A DNA stretch of 64,000 nucleotides, from the NCBI RefSeq assembly GCF_013839525.1, contig NZ_JACDIS010000015.1, positions 20,437 to 84,436 on the forward strand. Direction: 5' to 3'. The first letter of the stretch is position 1; each line of letters opens with the position of its first letter. The notes beneath the pieces are model-generated. The model saw only the letters and a list, made by a program, of their open reading frames with translations, had not been told where the DNA came from and ran no database searches. Position numbers and translations under genes: made by a program. Below are positions 47,234 to 55,516 of the stretch, one piece after another. The DNA is from Chthonobacter rhizosphaerae. GTDB lineage: Bacteria > Pseudomonadota > Alphaproteobacteria > Rhizobiales > Pleomorphomonadaceae.

Positions 47234-47435
47234 ATCGGCCGCCCTGCCATGGACCAGAATCACGGGTCGGGCGGCGCCTGTCACCTTCTTTTTGACGAGG
47301 GCGGTGCGGGTCTTTCCAGGGTGACCGGCCGCCAGGCGCGGCCGGACGCGCGGGCGACGGGGGGCGGGGCTGCATGGCCGAGACGGCGGAGCGTGACGAG
47401 GACGAGCGGTGCGGGCGTTTGGTCGCGGGCCGGCC

Positions 47436-48494
47436 ATGACGCACCGCCTGCGCTTCGGCCAGCGGCCCGGGTCGGCCTCCCGACTCATGGCGCTCGCCTG
47501 CCCGCTCCTGGCCGTCCTGGCCGCCACCCTCGCCCGACAGGCCGCCGACCCGTTCCTGCCGCCGGGCTTCCCGTTCCTGACCTATTTCCCGGCCGTGATC
47601 ATCACGGCCTTCGTGTTCGGCCTCGGACCGGGCGTCCTCACGGCCGCCCTGTCCACCTGGTCGGCGTGGTTCTTCTTCATGCCGCACAGCGGTCAGCCGA
47701 TCTCCGCCACGCTGATCGCCCTCGGCTTCTTCGTGGCGGTCGCCAGCGTAGACATCGTGATCATCCACACGATGCAGCTCGCCCAGGCCCGGCTGAAGGA
47801 GGAGCAGGACAGGTCGGCCCGCCTCGCCGCCGAGAACGCCACGCTCCTCAAGGAGGCCCAGCACCGGATCTCCAACAACCTCCAGATGCTGTCCGCCATC
47901 CTCCGGCTGCAGCAGGGCCAGGTGGAGCACGAGGGCGCTCGCCAGGCGCTGCGGGACGCGGCGAGCCGCGTGAACCTCGTCGGCAAGATCCAGCGCGAGC
48001 TCTACGGCGACGCGACCCGCGACACCGCCACCTTCCTGGCCGACCTCGCCCGCGACACGGTGGACGCTTCCGGCGCCGGGTCCGTGTCGCTCTCCATCCG
48101 GGTGGAGCCGGTGGTGCTGCCGCCGGAGCAGGTGACGCCGCTCGGCCTCGTCATGCTGGAGCTCCTGTCGAACGCCATCGAGCACGGCGGCGCCGACCGG
48201 CCGCTGAACGTCGCCATCGAGCTTCGCCGCGACGACCCCATGGTGGTGCTCACCGTCGTGGACGACGGCGTCGGCCTGCCGCCCGGCTTCGACCTGAAGA
48301 CCACCCGCAGCCTGGGGCTTCGGATCATCTCGGCCATGGCGGCCCAGCTCGGCGGCACGTTCGAGCTCGACGGGGCCGCCGGCACCCGCGGCCGCTTCGT
48401 GTTCCCGGCGACGACGCTCGCCGATCCGGCCGGCCGGCCGCTCCCCTTGCGTCCGGGCGCGGCTCCGGACGTGTCCCCCGCCCGAGCCGATTGA
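47436..48494 (+). CDS. Membrane sensor histidine kinase (DUF4118 + HisKA_2)
   Basis: The 352-residue protein begins with three to four membrane helices of the KdpD-like DUF4118 type (LLAVLAATLARQAADPFLPP, LTYFPAVIITAFVFGLGPGV, ALIALGFFVAVASVDIVIIH), then a short helix and an HWE/HisKA_2 kinase with the phosphorylated His in EAQHRISNNLQML, N-box LELLSNAIEHGGA and G-boxes DDGVGLPPGFD and SLGLRIISAM. There is no own receiver. The ATG at 47436 (MTHRL) is preferred; GTG 47409 is possible. It runs divergently from bphP and towards bphO, 66 bases before it. Confidence 0.88.
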   Translation: MTHRLRFGQRPGSASRLMALACPLLAVLAATLARQAADPFLPPGFPFLTYFPAVIITAFVFGLGPGVLTAALSTWSAWFFFMPHSGQPISATLIALGFFVAVASVDIVIIHTMQLAQARLKEEQDRSARLAAENATLLKEAQHRISNNLQMLSAILRLQQGQVEHEGARQALRDAASRVNLVGKIQRELYGDATRDTATFLADLARDTVDASGAGSVSLSIRVEPVVLPPEQVTPLGLVMLELLSNAIEHGGADRPLNVAIELRRDDPMVVLTVVDDGVGLPPGFDLKTTRSLGLRIISAMAAQLGGTFELDGAAGTRGRFVFPATTLADPAGRPLPLRPGAAPDVSPARAD

Positions 48495-48560
48495 CGCCGC
48501 GCCGCCGCCTTGATCCACTGGAACCCGCGCGTCGCCCGCCGCCGAACAAGGACCCGCCGC

Positions 48561-49304
48561 ATGGACGCGCCGATCACGACCCTCCGGTTCCGGCTCCGGG
48601 ACGAGACGCTCCAGGCGCACCAGGACGCCGAGGCTGCGCTCGACCTCGACCGGCGGCTCGCCTCCCTCGGAGCCTACACGGCGCTCCTGCGCGCCCTCTA
48701 CCGGGCGCACCGGCCGATCGAGGCGCGGCTCGCCGCCTTCGAGTGGGCCGGCTCCGGCATCGCTTTCGCGGAGCGGCGAAAGCTTGCCTGGCTGGAGGCG
48801 GATCTTGCCGCGCTCCGCGCCCTGCCCGTCCCGGCCGACGCCGCCGGGGCTCCCCGGGTCGCGGCCGACGGCGGCGCCCTTGTCCCGGCGGATGAGGACG
48901 CCGCCGCTCCCCCTGGCGACGAGGACGGCCCGCCGCCGTCCCCCGGCGAAGCCTTCGGGATGCTCTACGTGCTGGAGGGCTCCACCCTCGGCGGCCGGAT
49001 CATCGGCCGCGAGGTGGCGGCTCGGCTCGGTCTCGACGCGGACCGGGGCGGGCGCTTCTTCCACGGCTACGGCGCGCGCACCGGCGCTATGTGGCAGGGC
49101 TTCACCGCCGCCCTCGACCGGCTCGGCCCGACCGGCCCGGACGCGGAGGCCGCCGTCGCGGCGGCCCGGCGCACGTTCGAGACGGTCCGCCGCTGCGTGC
49201 TCCAGGCCGAGGTTCCGCCCGTGGCGGACGGGTCGCCGAGGGCGGACGCCGGGCGTGCGGCGACGGCCGATCCTTCGGAGGCGACGTCCCCTCCCCGCCC
49301 GTGA
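48561..49304 (+). CDS. bphO: Biliverdin-producing heme oxygenase
   Basis: The 247-residue protein is a bacterial heme oxygenase: the proximal heme His20 lies in LRDETLQAHQDAE, and LYVLEGSTLGGRIIGREVAA is the conserved distal helix with Gly residues. FFHGYG and FTAALDRLG also fit. Between them is a 40-residue acidic, Pro-rich insertion (about 95-135) not usual for the family, and a disordered C-terminal tail. It would open heme to biliverdin, the chromophore of the phytochrome encoded 1.4 kb away. The ATG at 48561 gives the usual distance to His20. Confidence 0.9.
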   Translation: MDAPITTLRFRLRDETLQAHQDAEAALDLDRRLASLGAYTALLRALYRAHRPIEARLAAFEWAGSGIAFAERRKLAWLEADLAALRALPVPADAAGAPRVAADGGALVPADEDAAAPPGDEDGPPPSPGEAFGMLYVLEGSTLGGRIIGREVAARLGLDADRGGRFFHGYGARTGAMWQGFTAALDRLGPTGPDAEAAVAAARRTFETVRRCVLQAEVPPVADGSPRADAGRAATADPSEATSPPRP

Positions 49305-49364
49305 CGGCGGACCGTGCCGATCCGTCTTGACTGCCGGCCCGGCTCTTGCGATCTATGGCGCGTC

Positions 49365-49438
49365 GCGGGTGTAGTTCAATGGTAGAACGGCAGCTTCCCA
49401 AGCTGCATACGAGGGTTCGATTCCCTTCACCCGCTCCA
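49365..49438 (+). tRNA. tRNA-Gly (anticodon CCC)
   Basis: The sequence folds as a cloverleaf: acceptor GCGGGTG/CACCCGC-T with an encoded CCA, D-arm TAGTTCAATGGTAGAAC, anticodon arm GCAGC-TTCCCAA-GCTGC (anticodon CCC), T-arm GAGGGTTCGATTCCCTT. It decodes GGG glycine codons. Its last 12 bases overlap the 3' end of the glycosyltransferase gene on the other strand. Confidence 0.97.
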
Positions 49439-51385
49439 GCCTCTCTTCCCTGGTTCCGTGATGCGCGGCTTGCCGGACCGTTGGCCCGCCGCCCCATGCC
49501 CCGCCGGCACGTGCGGCGTCTTCGCCCAGTAGTGCGGCCGGAAGACGAGTTCGAACAGGGCCCTCCAGGCGGCGACCGAGACGAGCAGCCACTGCAGCGG
49601 CAGCGCCCAGGTCCAGGGCAGGAGGTCGGGCCGGCCGATCGCCCGCACGGCCCGCCGGGCGATCACCACGGCCGCCCCGTGGCCGACCAGGACGGCGAAG
49701 CCCGCGACCCCGAGCAGCACCGCCCCCGACATGCCGCCGAGGTCCGGGATCGGTTTGAGCCCGGTCAGGTGCAGGCTGTAGGCGGCGAGCGCGAGCGGGT
49801 GCGCCAGAGGTGCGGCCACCTGCATGAAGGCGTTCGCGTGGAAGAGGAGCGCGCCCGGCAGGCCGATCTCGCGCACGAGGTCCAGCGGGCGGCGGCTGTG
49901 CACAAGCCAGGTGATCATCCAGCCCTTCAGCCACCGCGTGCGCTGGGGCAGCCAGATCCGGAACCGGTCCGGCGCCTCCTCGCGGGTGACGGAGTCCAGC
50001 ACGCCGGACGAGAAGCCGTAGCGGGCGAGCCGGACGCCGAGGTCGGCGTCCTCCGTCACGTTGAACGGATCCCACCCATGGGCGATCACCAGCGCGTCCC
50101 GCTTGAAGTGGTTGGACGTGCCGCCGAGCGGCAGGGGCGCCCGGCGCCGGGCCAGCCAGGGCAGGAGGCCGGCGAAGAGGGCCGCATAGTCCACCGCGAA
50201 CAGCCGCTGCAGGACGCCCGTGTCGCCGTCGATGCGAAGACCCGCCTGGACGCAGACTTGATGGTGCGGCCCGGCCGTCAACATGGCGGCGGCGGCGAGC
50301 AGCTGGTCCGGGTCCGGCCGGTCCTCCGCGTCGAACACGCCCACCAGGTCGCCCCGCGCGAAGGCGAGACCGTAGGTCAGCGCCCGCGGCTTGGTGCGCG
50401 GCCGGCCCGGCGGCACCACGATCACGTCGTATTCGGGCGTCCGGCAGGCCGCCTCCGCGGCCGCGATCGTCTCCGCGTCGTCCGCCTCCAGGAGAATCAG
50501 GATCTCCAGCCGGTCGCGCGGGTAGCGCAGCCGGTCGAGGGCCGCCACGAGGGAGGGCACCATGGCGGCCTCCCGGTAGAGGCAGACCATCACGGTGTAG
50601 AAGGGCAGGTCCCGTTCCGGGATCGCGGGTGGCGGCGTCGACAAGGGGGCGCTCGTCTCCAGGGCCACCAGGAAGCGGATCCCCGCCGTGATGTGGAAGA
50701 GCACGGCAGAGACCACGAAGAGCGTCCAGGTCACCGGCGGCCATCCGGTCAGGATCCCGGCGCACAGGCCCGCGACGGTCGCCAGGATGATCGCCCGGGC
50801 CGCCGGCGACGGGGCCGTCGAGGCCGAGAGCTGCGGCTCCGCCCGCGCGAGGTGATGGCGCACCCGCTGCTCGGTCCGCTCGGAGATCGCCCCCCTCAGG
50901 ACGGCGCGCAGCCGCCGGGGCGTGGTGATGACGGCCGGGCTCGGCCAGCGGCCGCGCGGCTTCAGGTCGAGGAGCACGCGGTCGAGCGCATGGGGCGGCG
51001 GCGCCAGCACCGTCACGGTCGCGCCGTCCGGATCCGCCAGGCCCGCCGCGCCCAGCCGCGCGGCCCCACGCGCCGTCAGCCGCTCCGCGCGCCGCGGCCC
51101 GCCCCATCGGGTGAGCGGTTCGAACCGGGCGCCCGCCGTGGCGCACGCGGCCCGGTAGACCGCGTCCTCCGGCCACTCGGCGGCCATGGACGCGGAAGGC
51201 TCGTCGGCCGGCGCCGCGCCGGGCGGGGCGTCCGCCGTCGTCACGGCCGGCGCCGCGCCGGGCGGGGCGTCCGCCGTCGTCACGGCCGGCGCCTGCTCCC
51301 CCGCGGTCTCCATGCCGCCCGGCCGGCCCTCACCGTCCCCGTCCGGGGTCTTGCCGCCCGGTCCCGTCCTGAAGCTCCAACTCAT
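49427..51385 (-). CDS. Membrane glycosyltransferase family 2 protein
   Basis: The 652-residue protein has a variable N-terminal region, two membrane segments (about 200-245), a GT2 catalytic domain and three or more C-terminal membrane helices. Catalytic motifs are DAEDRPDPDQ (metal-binding Asp), TEDADLGVRL and QRTRWLKG, as in processive cellulose-synthase-like enzymes. It probably makes or exports a surface polysaccharide or glycan; the sugar is unknown. Near the N-terminus the 13-residue segment VTTADAPPGAAPA is duplicated (39-bp DNA repeat, 51206-51283). The stop codon lies in the antisense of the tRNA-Gly 3' end. Confidence 0.85.
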   Translation of the reverse strand: MSWSFRTGPGGKTPDGDGEGRPGGMETAGEQAPAVTTADAPPGAAPAVTTADAPPGAAPADEPSASMAAEWPEDAVYRAACATAGARFEPLTRWGGPRRAERLTARGAARLGAAGLADPDGATVTVLAPPPHALDRVLLDLKPRGRWPSPAVITTPRRLRAVLRGAISERTEQRVRHHLARAEPQLSASTAPSPAARAIILATVAGLCAGILTGWPPVTWTLFVVSAVLFHITAGIRFLVALETSAPLSTPPPAIPERDLPFYTVMVCLYREAAMVPSLVAALDRLRYPRDRLEILILLEADDAETIAAAEAACRTPEYDVIVVPPGRPRTKPRALTYGLAFARGDLVGVFDAEDRPDPDQLLAAAAMLTAGPHHQVCVQAGLRIDGDTGVLQRLFAVDYAALFAGLLPWLARRRAPLPLGGTSNHFKRDALVIAHGWDPFNVTEDADLGVRLARYGFSSGVLDSVTREEAPDRFRIWLPQRTRWLKGWMITWLVHSRRPLDLVREIGLPGALLFHANAFMQVAAPLAHPLALAAYSLHLTGLKPIPDLGGMSGAVLLGVAGFAVLVGHGAAVVIARRAVRAIGRPDLLPWTWALPLQWLLVSVAAWRALFELVFRPHYWAKTPHVPAGHGAAGQRSGKPRITEPGKRGWSG

Positions 51386-51639
51386 CACGCGCTCCCGTCC
51401 GCACCGCCCCGCCGTCCGGATCCGGTTCCGCGCCCGCGCATCGACTGTCCGTCCGTGAGGGCGAGCGAACACGCCCGGCGCTTTCAGGGCCGGGTCCGGG
51501 CGCCGGTTCACCCGGCCGGCGCGGGATGCAATTCCAATCGATCGCGAAACCCACTAGCGTCCGGTCGAACGGCATCGTCAGCCCGCCGCTCCGGACATCG
51601 ACCGGAGCCGGTGAGGGCGGACCACATGGGGCCAGACCA

Positions 51640-52494
51640 TTGACGCTGTGGCGCTCTCCACACCTAACGCATGGATCGTTGTTTTTGACAATAGCGGTTG
51701 CCGGCCTGATCGCCGGGATACCGGCGCGTGCGGCCGAACTGCAACCCCTGCCCCGGTTCCTGGCCGAGACGCCGGCGGCCGCCGACGTGGCGAAGCCGGC
51801 GGCGATCCGCTTCGTCACCAGCGACGACTTCCCGCCGTTCAACTTCCTGGACGGATCGGGCCGGCTCGGCGGCTACAACGTGGAACTCGCCCGGGCCATC
51901 TGCCAGCGGCTGGGGGTGCCGTGCACGGTGCAGGTCCGGCCCTTTCCGCTGCTGGTCGACGCGCTGGTGGAGAATGCCGCCGACGCGGTGATCGCCGGCC
52001 TGAAGGACACGCCGGCGCTCCGCGACTATGTGATCCACACGGAAAGCTATCTGCGCCTGCCCGCCCGTTTCGTGGTCCGACGGGAGTGGACGCGGGCGGT
52101 CACCCCGGAGGCGATGGCCGGCGCCACCGTGGCGGTGCGGGCCGGCACCCGCACGCGCGATTTCCTGGCCGACTTCTACCCCGGCGCCCGCCGCACCGAG
52201 ACGGCGTCCGACGAGGAGGCCTTCCGCCTGCTCCAGGCCGGCGAGGTGGATGCGGTGTTCACCGGCGGCCTCGGGGCGTCCTTCTGGCTCGCCGGCCCGG
52301 AATCCCGCACCTGCTGCCGCTTCGCCCCGGGCGCCTTCACCGAGCCGGCCTACATGGGCAAGGGCCTCACCATCGCGGTGGCCAAGGAGAATGTCGGCCT
52401 GAAGCGGCTGATCGATTCCACGCTCCGAAGCCTGGAAGCCGACGGCACCCTTGCGGATCTCCACTTAAGGTTCTTCCCGGTGGGACTGTATTGA
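51640..52494 (+). CDS. Periplasmic binding protein, amino-acid type (SBP_bac_3)
   Basis: The 284-residue precursor has a signal peptide (GSLFLTIAVAGLIAGIPARA, cleavage before AELQ) and a family 3 solute-binding domain: FVTSDDFPPFNFLDGSGRLG, GYNVELARAICQRLGV, ADAVIAGLKDTPALRD, VAVRAGTRTRDFL and the C-terminal GLTIAVAKENVGLKRLID. It would bind a small polar ligand, most often an amino acid. TTG 51640 was chosen since it gives a well-formed signal peptide; an ATG at 51526 would add 38 improbable residues. No permease or ATPase gene is adjacent. Confidence 0.85.
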   Translation: MTLWRSPHLTHGSLFLTIAVAGLIAGIPARAAELQPLPRFLAETPAAADVAKPAAIRFVTSDDFPPFNFLDGSGRLGGYNVELARAICQRLGVPCTVQVRPFPLLVDALVENAADAVIAGLKDTPALRDYVIHTESYLRLPARFVVRREWTRAVTPEAMAGATVAVRAGTRTRDFLADFYPGARRTETASDEEAFRLLQAGEVDAVFTGGLGASFWLAGPESRTCCRFAPGAFTEPAYMGKGLTIAVAKENVGLKRLIDSTLRSLEADGTLADLHLRFFPVGLY

Positions 52495-52514
52495 GGGAGG
52501 GCGTGGCGCGCATC

Positions 52515-52826
52515 GCTCCGCCGCGCCTGCTTTCTGCTTGAGGGTGGGGTGGATAGGTTTGGGCGACGAGCGGCGTCGCGCGGGCACCCCCCACCCCAAC
52601 CCTCCCCCACAAGGGGAGAGGGGGTCCGTGGCGGTTCAGGAGGGGATCGGAAGTGGCGGGGGGCGGTGCTCCGCCGCGCCTGCTTTCTGCTTGAGGGTGG
52701 GGTGGATCGGGTGGGGCGTCGCCTCGGACGACGACCAGCGTCGCGCGGGCACCCCCCACCCCGACCCTCCCCCGCAAGGGGAGAGGGGGTCCGTGGCGGT
52801 TCAGGAGGGGATCGGAAGTGGCGGGG
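52515..52826. repeat. Two tandem ~150 bp repeats (gap 52495-53059)
   Basis: Copies at 52515-52661 and 52668-52826 share GCTCCGCCGCGCCTGCTTTC, TGCTTGAGGGTGGGGTGGAT, CACCCCCCACCCC, AAGGGGAGAGGGGGTCCGTG and TTCAGGAGGGGATCGGAAGT; they differ by a 12-base insertion and some point changes. Each holds a CCCTCCCC..AAGGGGAGAGGG hairpin. The 565-base gap between the binding-protein gene and phnN contains no supported gene. Confidence 0.88.
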
Positions 52827-52920
52827 TGCGATGGGAGCGTCGGGCTGCCAAAGTGAGTGTTTGTGGCGAGGGCGGACGCAGGGATGGGCCTGTGATGACG
52901 CTCGGATACGCCGAGGGTCC

Positions 52921-53010
52921 CCCTCTCCCCTTGAGGGAGAGGGTGGGGGAGAGGGGGAACCTCCTGGCCATCGGGAATGAGGGTCGCTTCCGGGAATGAG
53001 GGTCGCTTCC
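52921..53010. repeat. CCCTCTCCC palindrome and 19-bp direct repeat near phnN
   Basis: CCCTCTCCC (52921-52929) and GGGAGAGGG (52935-52943) form a hairpin of the same family as those around 58600 and 20850. At 52973-53010 the 19-mer GGGAATGAGGGTCGCTTCC is repeated exactly in tandem. They lie just past the end of the phn operon and may mark its 3' border. Confidence 0.75.
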
Positions 53011-53059
53011 GGGCGTCCCGGCGGATCGCCTGACGGGCGCTGCCGAGCCTCGCTCCGGC

Positions 53060-53611
53060 TCAGAGGCCTCGGAGCACGCTCACCGCGGCCGCGACGGCGT
53101 CCGCGAGGGGGCCGCCGTTGTCGATGCGGTGGACGTCGGGGCCGGTCACCGGAGCCTCCACGCGGGCGAGGCGGGCGGCGATCTCGTCCGTGCTTTCGCG
53201 GCCGCGGGCCGCCAGCCGCGCCGCGAGGACCTCCGCGGGGGCGGTGATCTCCAGGACGGCGAAGCGCGGGAAGCGGGCGCGGGCGTCGGTGAGCACCGCG
53301 CGCGACAGGTTGGCCACCACCACGGCGCCCCCGTCCACCATGCGGCCATAGGCGGCCGGGATGCCGTAGCCGAGGCCGTGCGCCCGCCAGGAGAGCACGT
53401 AGGCCCCATCGGCGCAGGCCGCCTCGAAGGCGGCGGGGTCCAGGCAGTCGTGGTCCTCGCCGCCGTTCTGGTCGCGCGTCACCACCCGGCGGGCGAAGAC
53501 GAAGCGCCCGTCCGAGGAGAGCTGCTCGCGCACGCGGCTCATGACCGTATCCTTGCCGGCGCCTGACGGGCCGACGACGGCGACGAAGGCGCCCGGCCGG
53601 CCGTCGGTCAT
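53060..53611 (-). CDS. phnN: Ribose 1,5-bisphosphate phosphokinase PhnN
   Basis: PhnN phosphorylates ribose 1,5-bisphosphate to PRPP, the last step of ribose recovery in the C-P lyase pathway. The 183-residue protein is a P-loop kinase of the guanylate-kinase type with VGPSGAGKDTV near the N-terminus, ARRVVTRDQNGGEDHD, LSWRAHGLGYGIPA and VLEITAPAEVLAARLAARGR. It overlaps the phnM stop by four bases (ATGA), so it is translationally coupled. It is the last gene of the operon. Confidence 0.94.
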   Translation of the reverse strand: MTDGRPGAFVAVVGPSGAGKDTVMSRVREQLSSDGRFVFARRVVTRDQNGGEDHDCLDPAAFEAACADGAYVLSWRAHGLGYGIPAAYGRMVDGGAVVVANLSRAVLTDARARFPRFAVLEITAPAEVLAARLAARGRESTDEIAARLARVEAPVTGPDVHRIDNGGPLADAVAAAVSVLRGL

Positions 53612-54747
53612 GACACCCGCCGCCCTTCGCGCCAGACGGAGCGGACGAGCGGCACCTCGTGTTCGAGGTTGACCTGGACGAGGTCGGCGCGCCGGCCGGC
53701 CTCGATGACGCCGCGGTCGGTCAGCCCGGCCGCCTCGGCGGGGTTGCGGGTGATGGTGGCGATCGCCTCCGGTACGCCGACGCCCGGCACGTCGCCCGCC
53801 ACCATGAAGGCCGCGTGGAGGAGCGAGAAGGGCACGTAGTCGGACGACAGGATGTCGAGGAGGCCCTCCTCCATCAGCGTCCGGGCGGCGATGTTGCCGG
53901 AGTGGGAACCGCCGCGCACCACGTTGGGCGCGCCCATCAGGATCTTCAGCCCGCCGTCCCGGGCCGCCCTGGCGGCCTCCATGGTGGTGGGGAATTCGGC
54001 GATGGTGACGCCGTGGGCGAGGCTTTCGGCCACGTGGGCGGCGGTCGCGTCGTCGTGGCTGGCGAGCACGATGCCGGCCGCGCGGCAGCGCTCGGCGATC
54101 TCGGCGCGGTGCGGCTCGGAGAACTGGGCGGCCTGGCCGACGCGCCGGTCGATCATGGCGAGGAAGGCCTCGTCCGACATGCCGGTCTTGCCCTGGTAGT
54201 AGATCCGGTAGTGGTCGAGCGAGGTGAACTGGCGCTGGCCGGGGGTATGGTCCATCAGGGAGGCGAGCTTCACCCGCCCGTCCCGCTCGAATAGCTTGAA
54301 CACCTCCAGGGTGTCCGGAGCCGCCACCTCGCAGCGCAGATGGATGAAGTGATCCGCCCGCAGCCGGTCGGCGGCGACGCCCGCCTCGATGGCGTCGGCG
54401 AGGCGGCGCATGTCCTCGCCGTTGAGCTCGGCGTCATAGTCCATGCCGACCCGGAGCGCGTCGAACACGGTGGTGATGCCGGAGGCCGCCACCTGGGCGT
54501 CGTGGGCCTGGACGGAGGCGAGCGGGTTCCAGCGCACCTTGGGGCGCGGGGCGTAGTGGTTCTCCAGGTGGTCGGTGTGGAGTTCCACGATGCCCGGGAT
54601 GAGCCAGTCGCCCTCCAGGTCGACGCCGGAGGCGGATCGCCCATCGGCGACCTCGGCGATCCGGCCGTCGCGGACGACGACGGTGCCGTCGATCACGTGG
54701 TCGGCGAGGACGACGCGGGCGTTGGTGAAGACGGTTTCGGCGGACAT
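53608..54747 (-). CDS. phnM: alpha-D-ribose 1-methylphosphonate 5-triphosphate diphosphatase
   Basis: PhnM removes pyrophosphate from the triphosphate made by PhnGHIL, giving the 5-phosphate that PhnJ cleaves. The 379-residue amidohydrolase has the metal-binding motif VELHTDHLENHYAPRP, GITTVFDALRVG, LRCEVAAPDTLEVFKLF, LASHDDATAAHV and ILSSDYVPFSLLHAAF. Length is normal. It lies between DUF1045 and phnN. Confidence 0.95.
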   Translation of the reverse strand: MSAETVFTNARVVLADHVIDGTVVVRDGRIAEVADGRSASGVDLEGDWLIPGIVELHTDHLENHYAPRPKVRWNPLASVQAHDAQVAASGITTVFDALRVGMDYDAELNGEDMRRLADAIEAGVAADRLRADHFIHLRCEVAAPDTLEVFKLFERDGRVKLASLMDHTPGQRQFTSLDHYRIYYQGKTGMSDEAFLAMIDRRVGQAAQFSEPHRAEIAERCRAAGIVLASHDDATAAHVAESLAHGVTIAEFPTTMEAARAARDGGLKILMGAPNVVRGGSHSGNIAARTLMEEGLLDILSSDYVPFSLLHAAFMVAGDVPGVGVPEAIATITRNPAEAAGLTDRGVIEAGRRADLVQVNLEHEVPLVRSVWREGRRVS

Positions 54748-54790
54748 CGGTCGGTGCTTTCGGGCAGGGCGTTCGGACGAAAAGGGCGGA

Positions 54791-55477
54791 TCAGCGCCCC
54801 GCGAGGGGCTTCAGGACATGGACGGTGAAGGGGCCGCCGCCCGGCGGCTCGGCGAAGAGGCCGAGGTGGTCGACGGTGACCGGCTCGGCCAGGATGTCGG
54901 CGAAATAGGCCCGGGCGGCCTCTTCCAGCCGGTCGCCCTCGGGGCCGAGCACGCGCTGGGAGAGGGTCATGTGGAAGCGGAAGGTGTCGAACACCGCCGG
55001 ATAGCCCCAGGCCATCAGGTGGGCCTCCTCGCGGGGCGACAGCCCGGCCTTCCGGCGCTTCTCCACCTCCTGCACGGTCAGCGGTCGGCGGAAGGGCTCG
55101 AACGCGCGGACGCAGTCGTCGGCGAGCGCCTGGAGCGGCTCGGACGGCTCGTCCGGGATGATGGCGATGAAGCCGCCGAGCCGTCGGACCGCGAGCCGGA
55201 CCCGGAACGGCGGGCGCTCGGCCGCGAAGGTCTCGAACCGGTCCACCAGCGCCGCCGCGCTCGCCCCCGGCTTCAGGCCGAAGGGGGCCTTCAGGGTGGC
55301 GTGAAAGCCGTAGCGGCGCGGGTCGGTGGTGAGGAGGCGGACGGTCTCCGGGTCGACGCCCTCCACCGCCGGCTGCGTGAGCGCCGCGCCCGTGAAGGCG
55401 TCCCGCCCGAGCCATCGGGCGCCCGCCTCGGCAAGCGGGCTGCCGGGCGGCGGGGCGAAGTAGATGGCGTAACGCAT
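54791..55477 (-). CDS. DUF1045 family 2H-phosphoesterase-like protein of the phn operon
   Basis: The 228-residue protein carries two HxT motifs, FHATLKAPF and FHMTLSQRV, the hallmark of the 2H phosphoesterase fold (2'-5' RNA ligase-like), and belongs to DUF1045, found almost only in C-P lyase gene clusters. Enzymes of the fold open cyclic phosphates. phnP, the usual phosphodiesterase for the five-membered cyclic ribose phosphate formed by PhnJ, is not in the window, so this protein probably takes its place; that is an inference from context. ATG 55477 gives the normal MRYAIYFAPP start. Confidence 0.9.
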   Translation of the reverse strand: MRYAIYFAPPPGSPLAEAGARWLGRDAFTGAALTQPAVEGVDPETVRLLTTDPRRYGFHATLKAPFGLKPGASAAALVDRFETFAAERPPFRVRLAVRRLGGFIAIIPDEPSEPLQALADDCVRAFEPFRRPLTVQEVEKRRKAGLSPREEAHLMAWGYPAVFDTFRFHMTLSQRVLGPEGDRLEEAARAYFADILAEPVTVDHLGLFAEPPGGGPFTVHVLKPLAGR

Positions 55478-55516
55478 GGACCGCTTGTCCCCCATTCTTA
55501 CTTTAGCGCACTGCTC

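Noticed and set aside
47132..47527. Extension of the phytochrome to an ATG at 47206 or further upstream.
   Set aside because: The added sequence is not conserved-looking, and a sigma-70 promoter at 47205-47233 would lie within the gene.
52538..52999. Frames of 140-150 codons between the binding-protein gene and phnN.
   Set aside because: They consist of translated tandem repeats (Gly/Arg/Pro-rich) and have no independent support.
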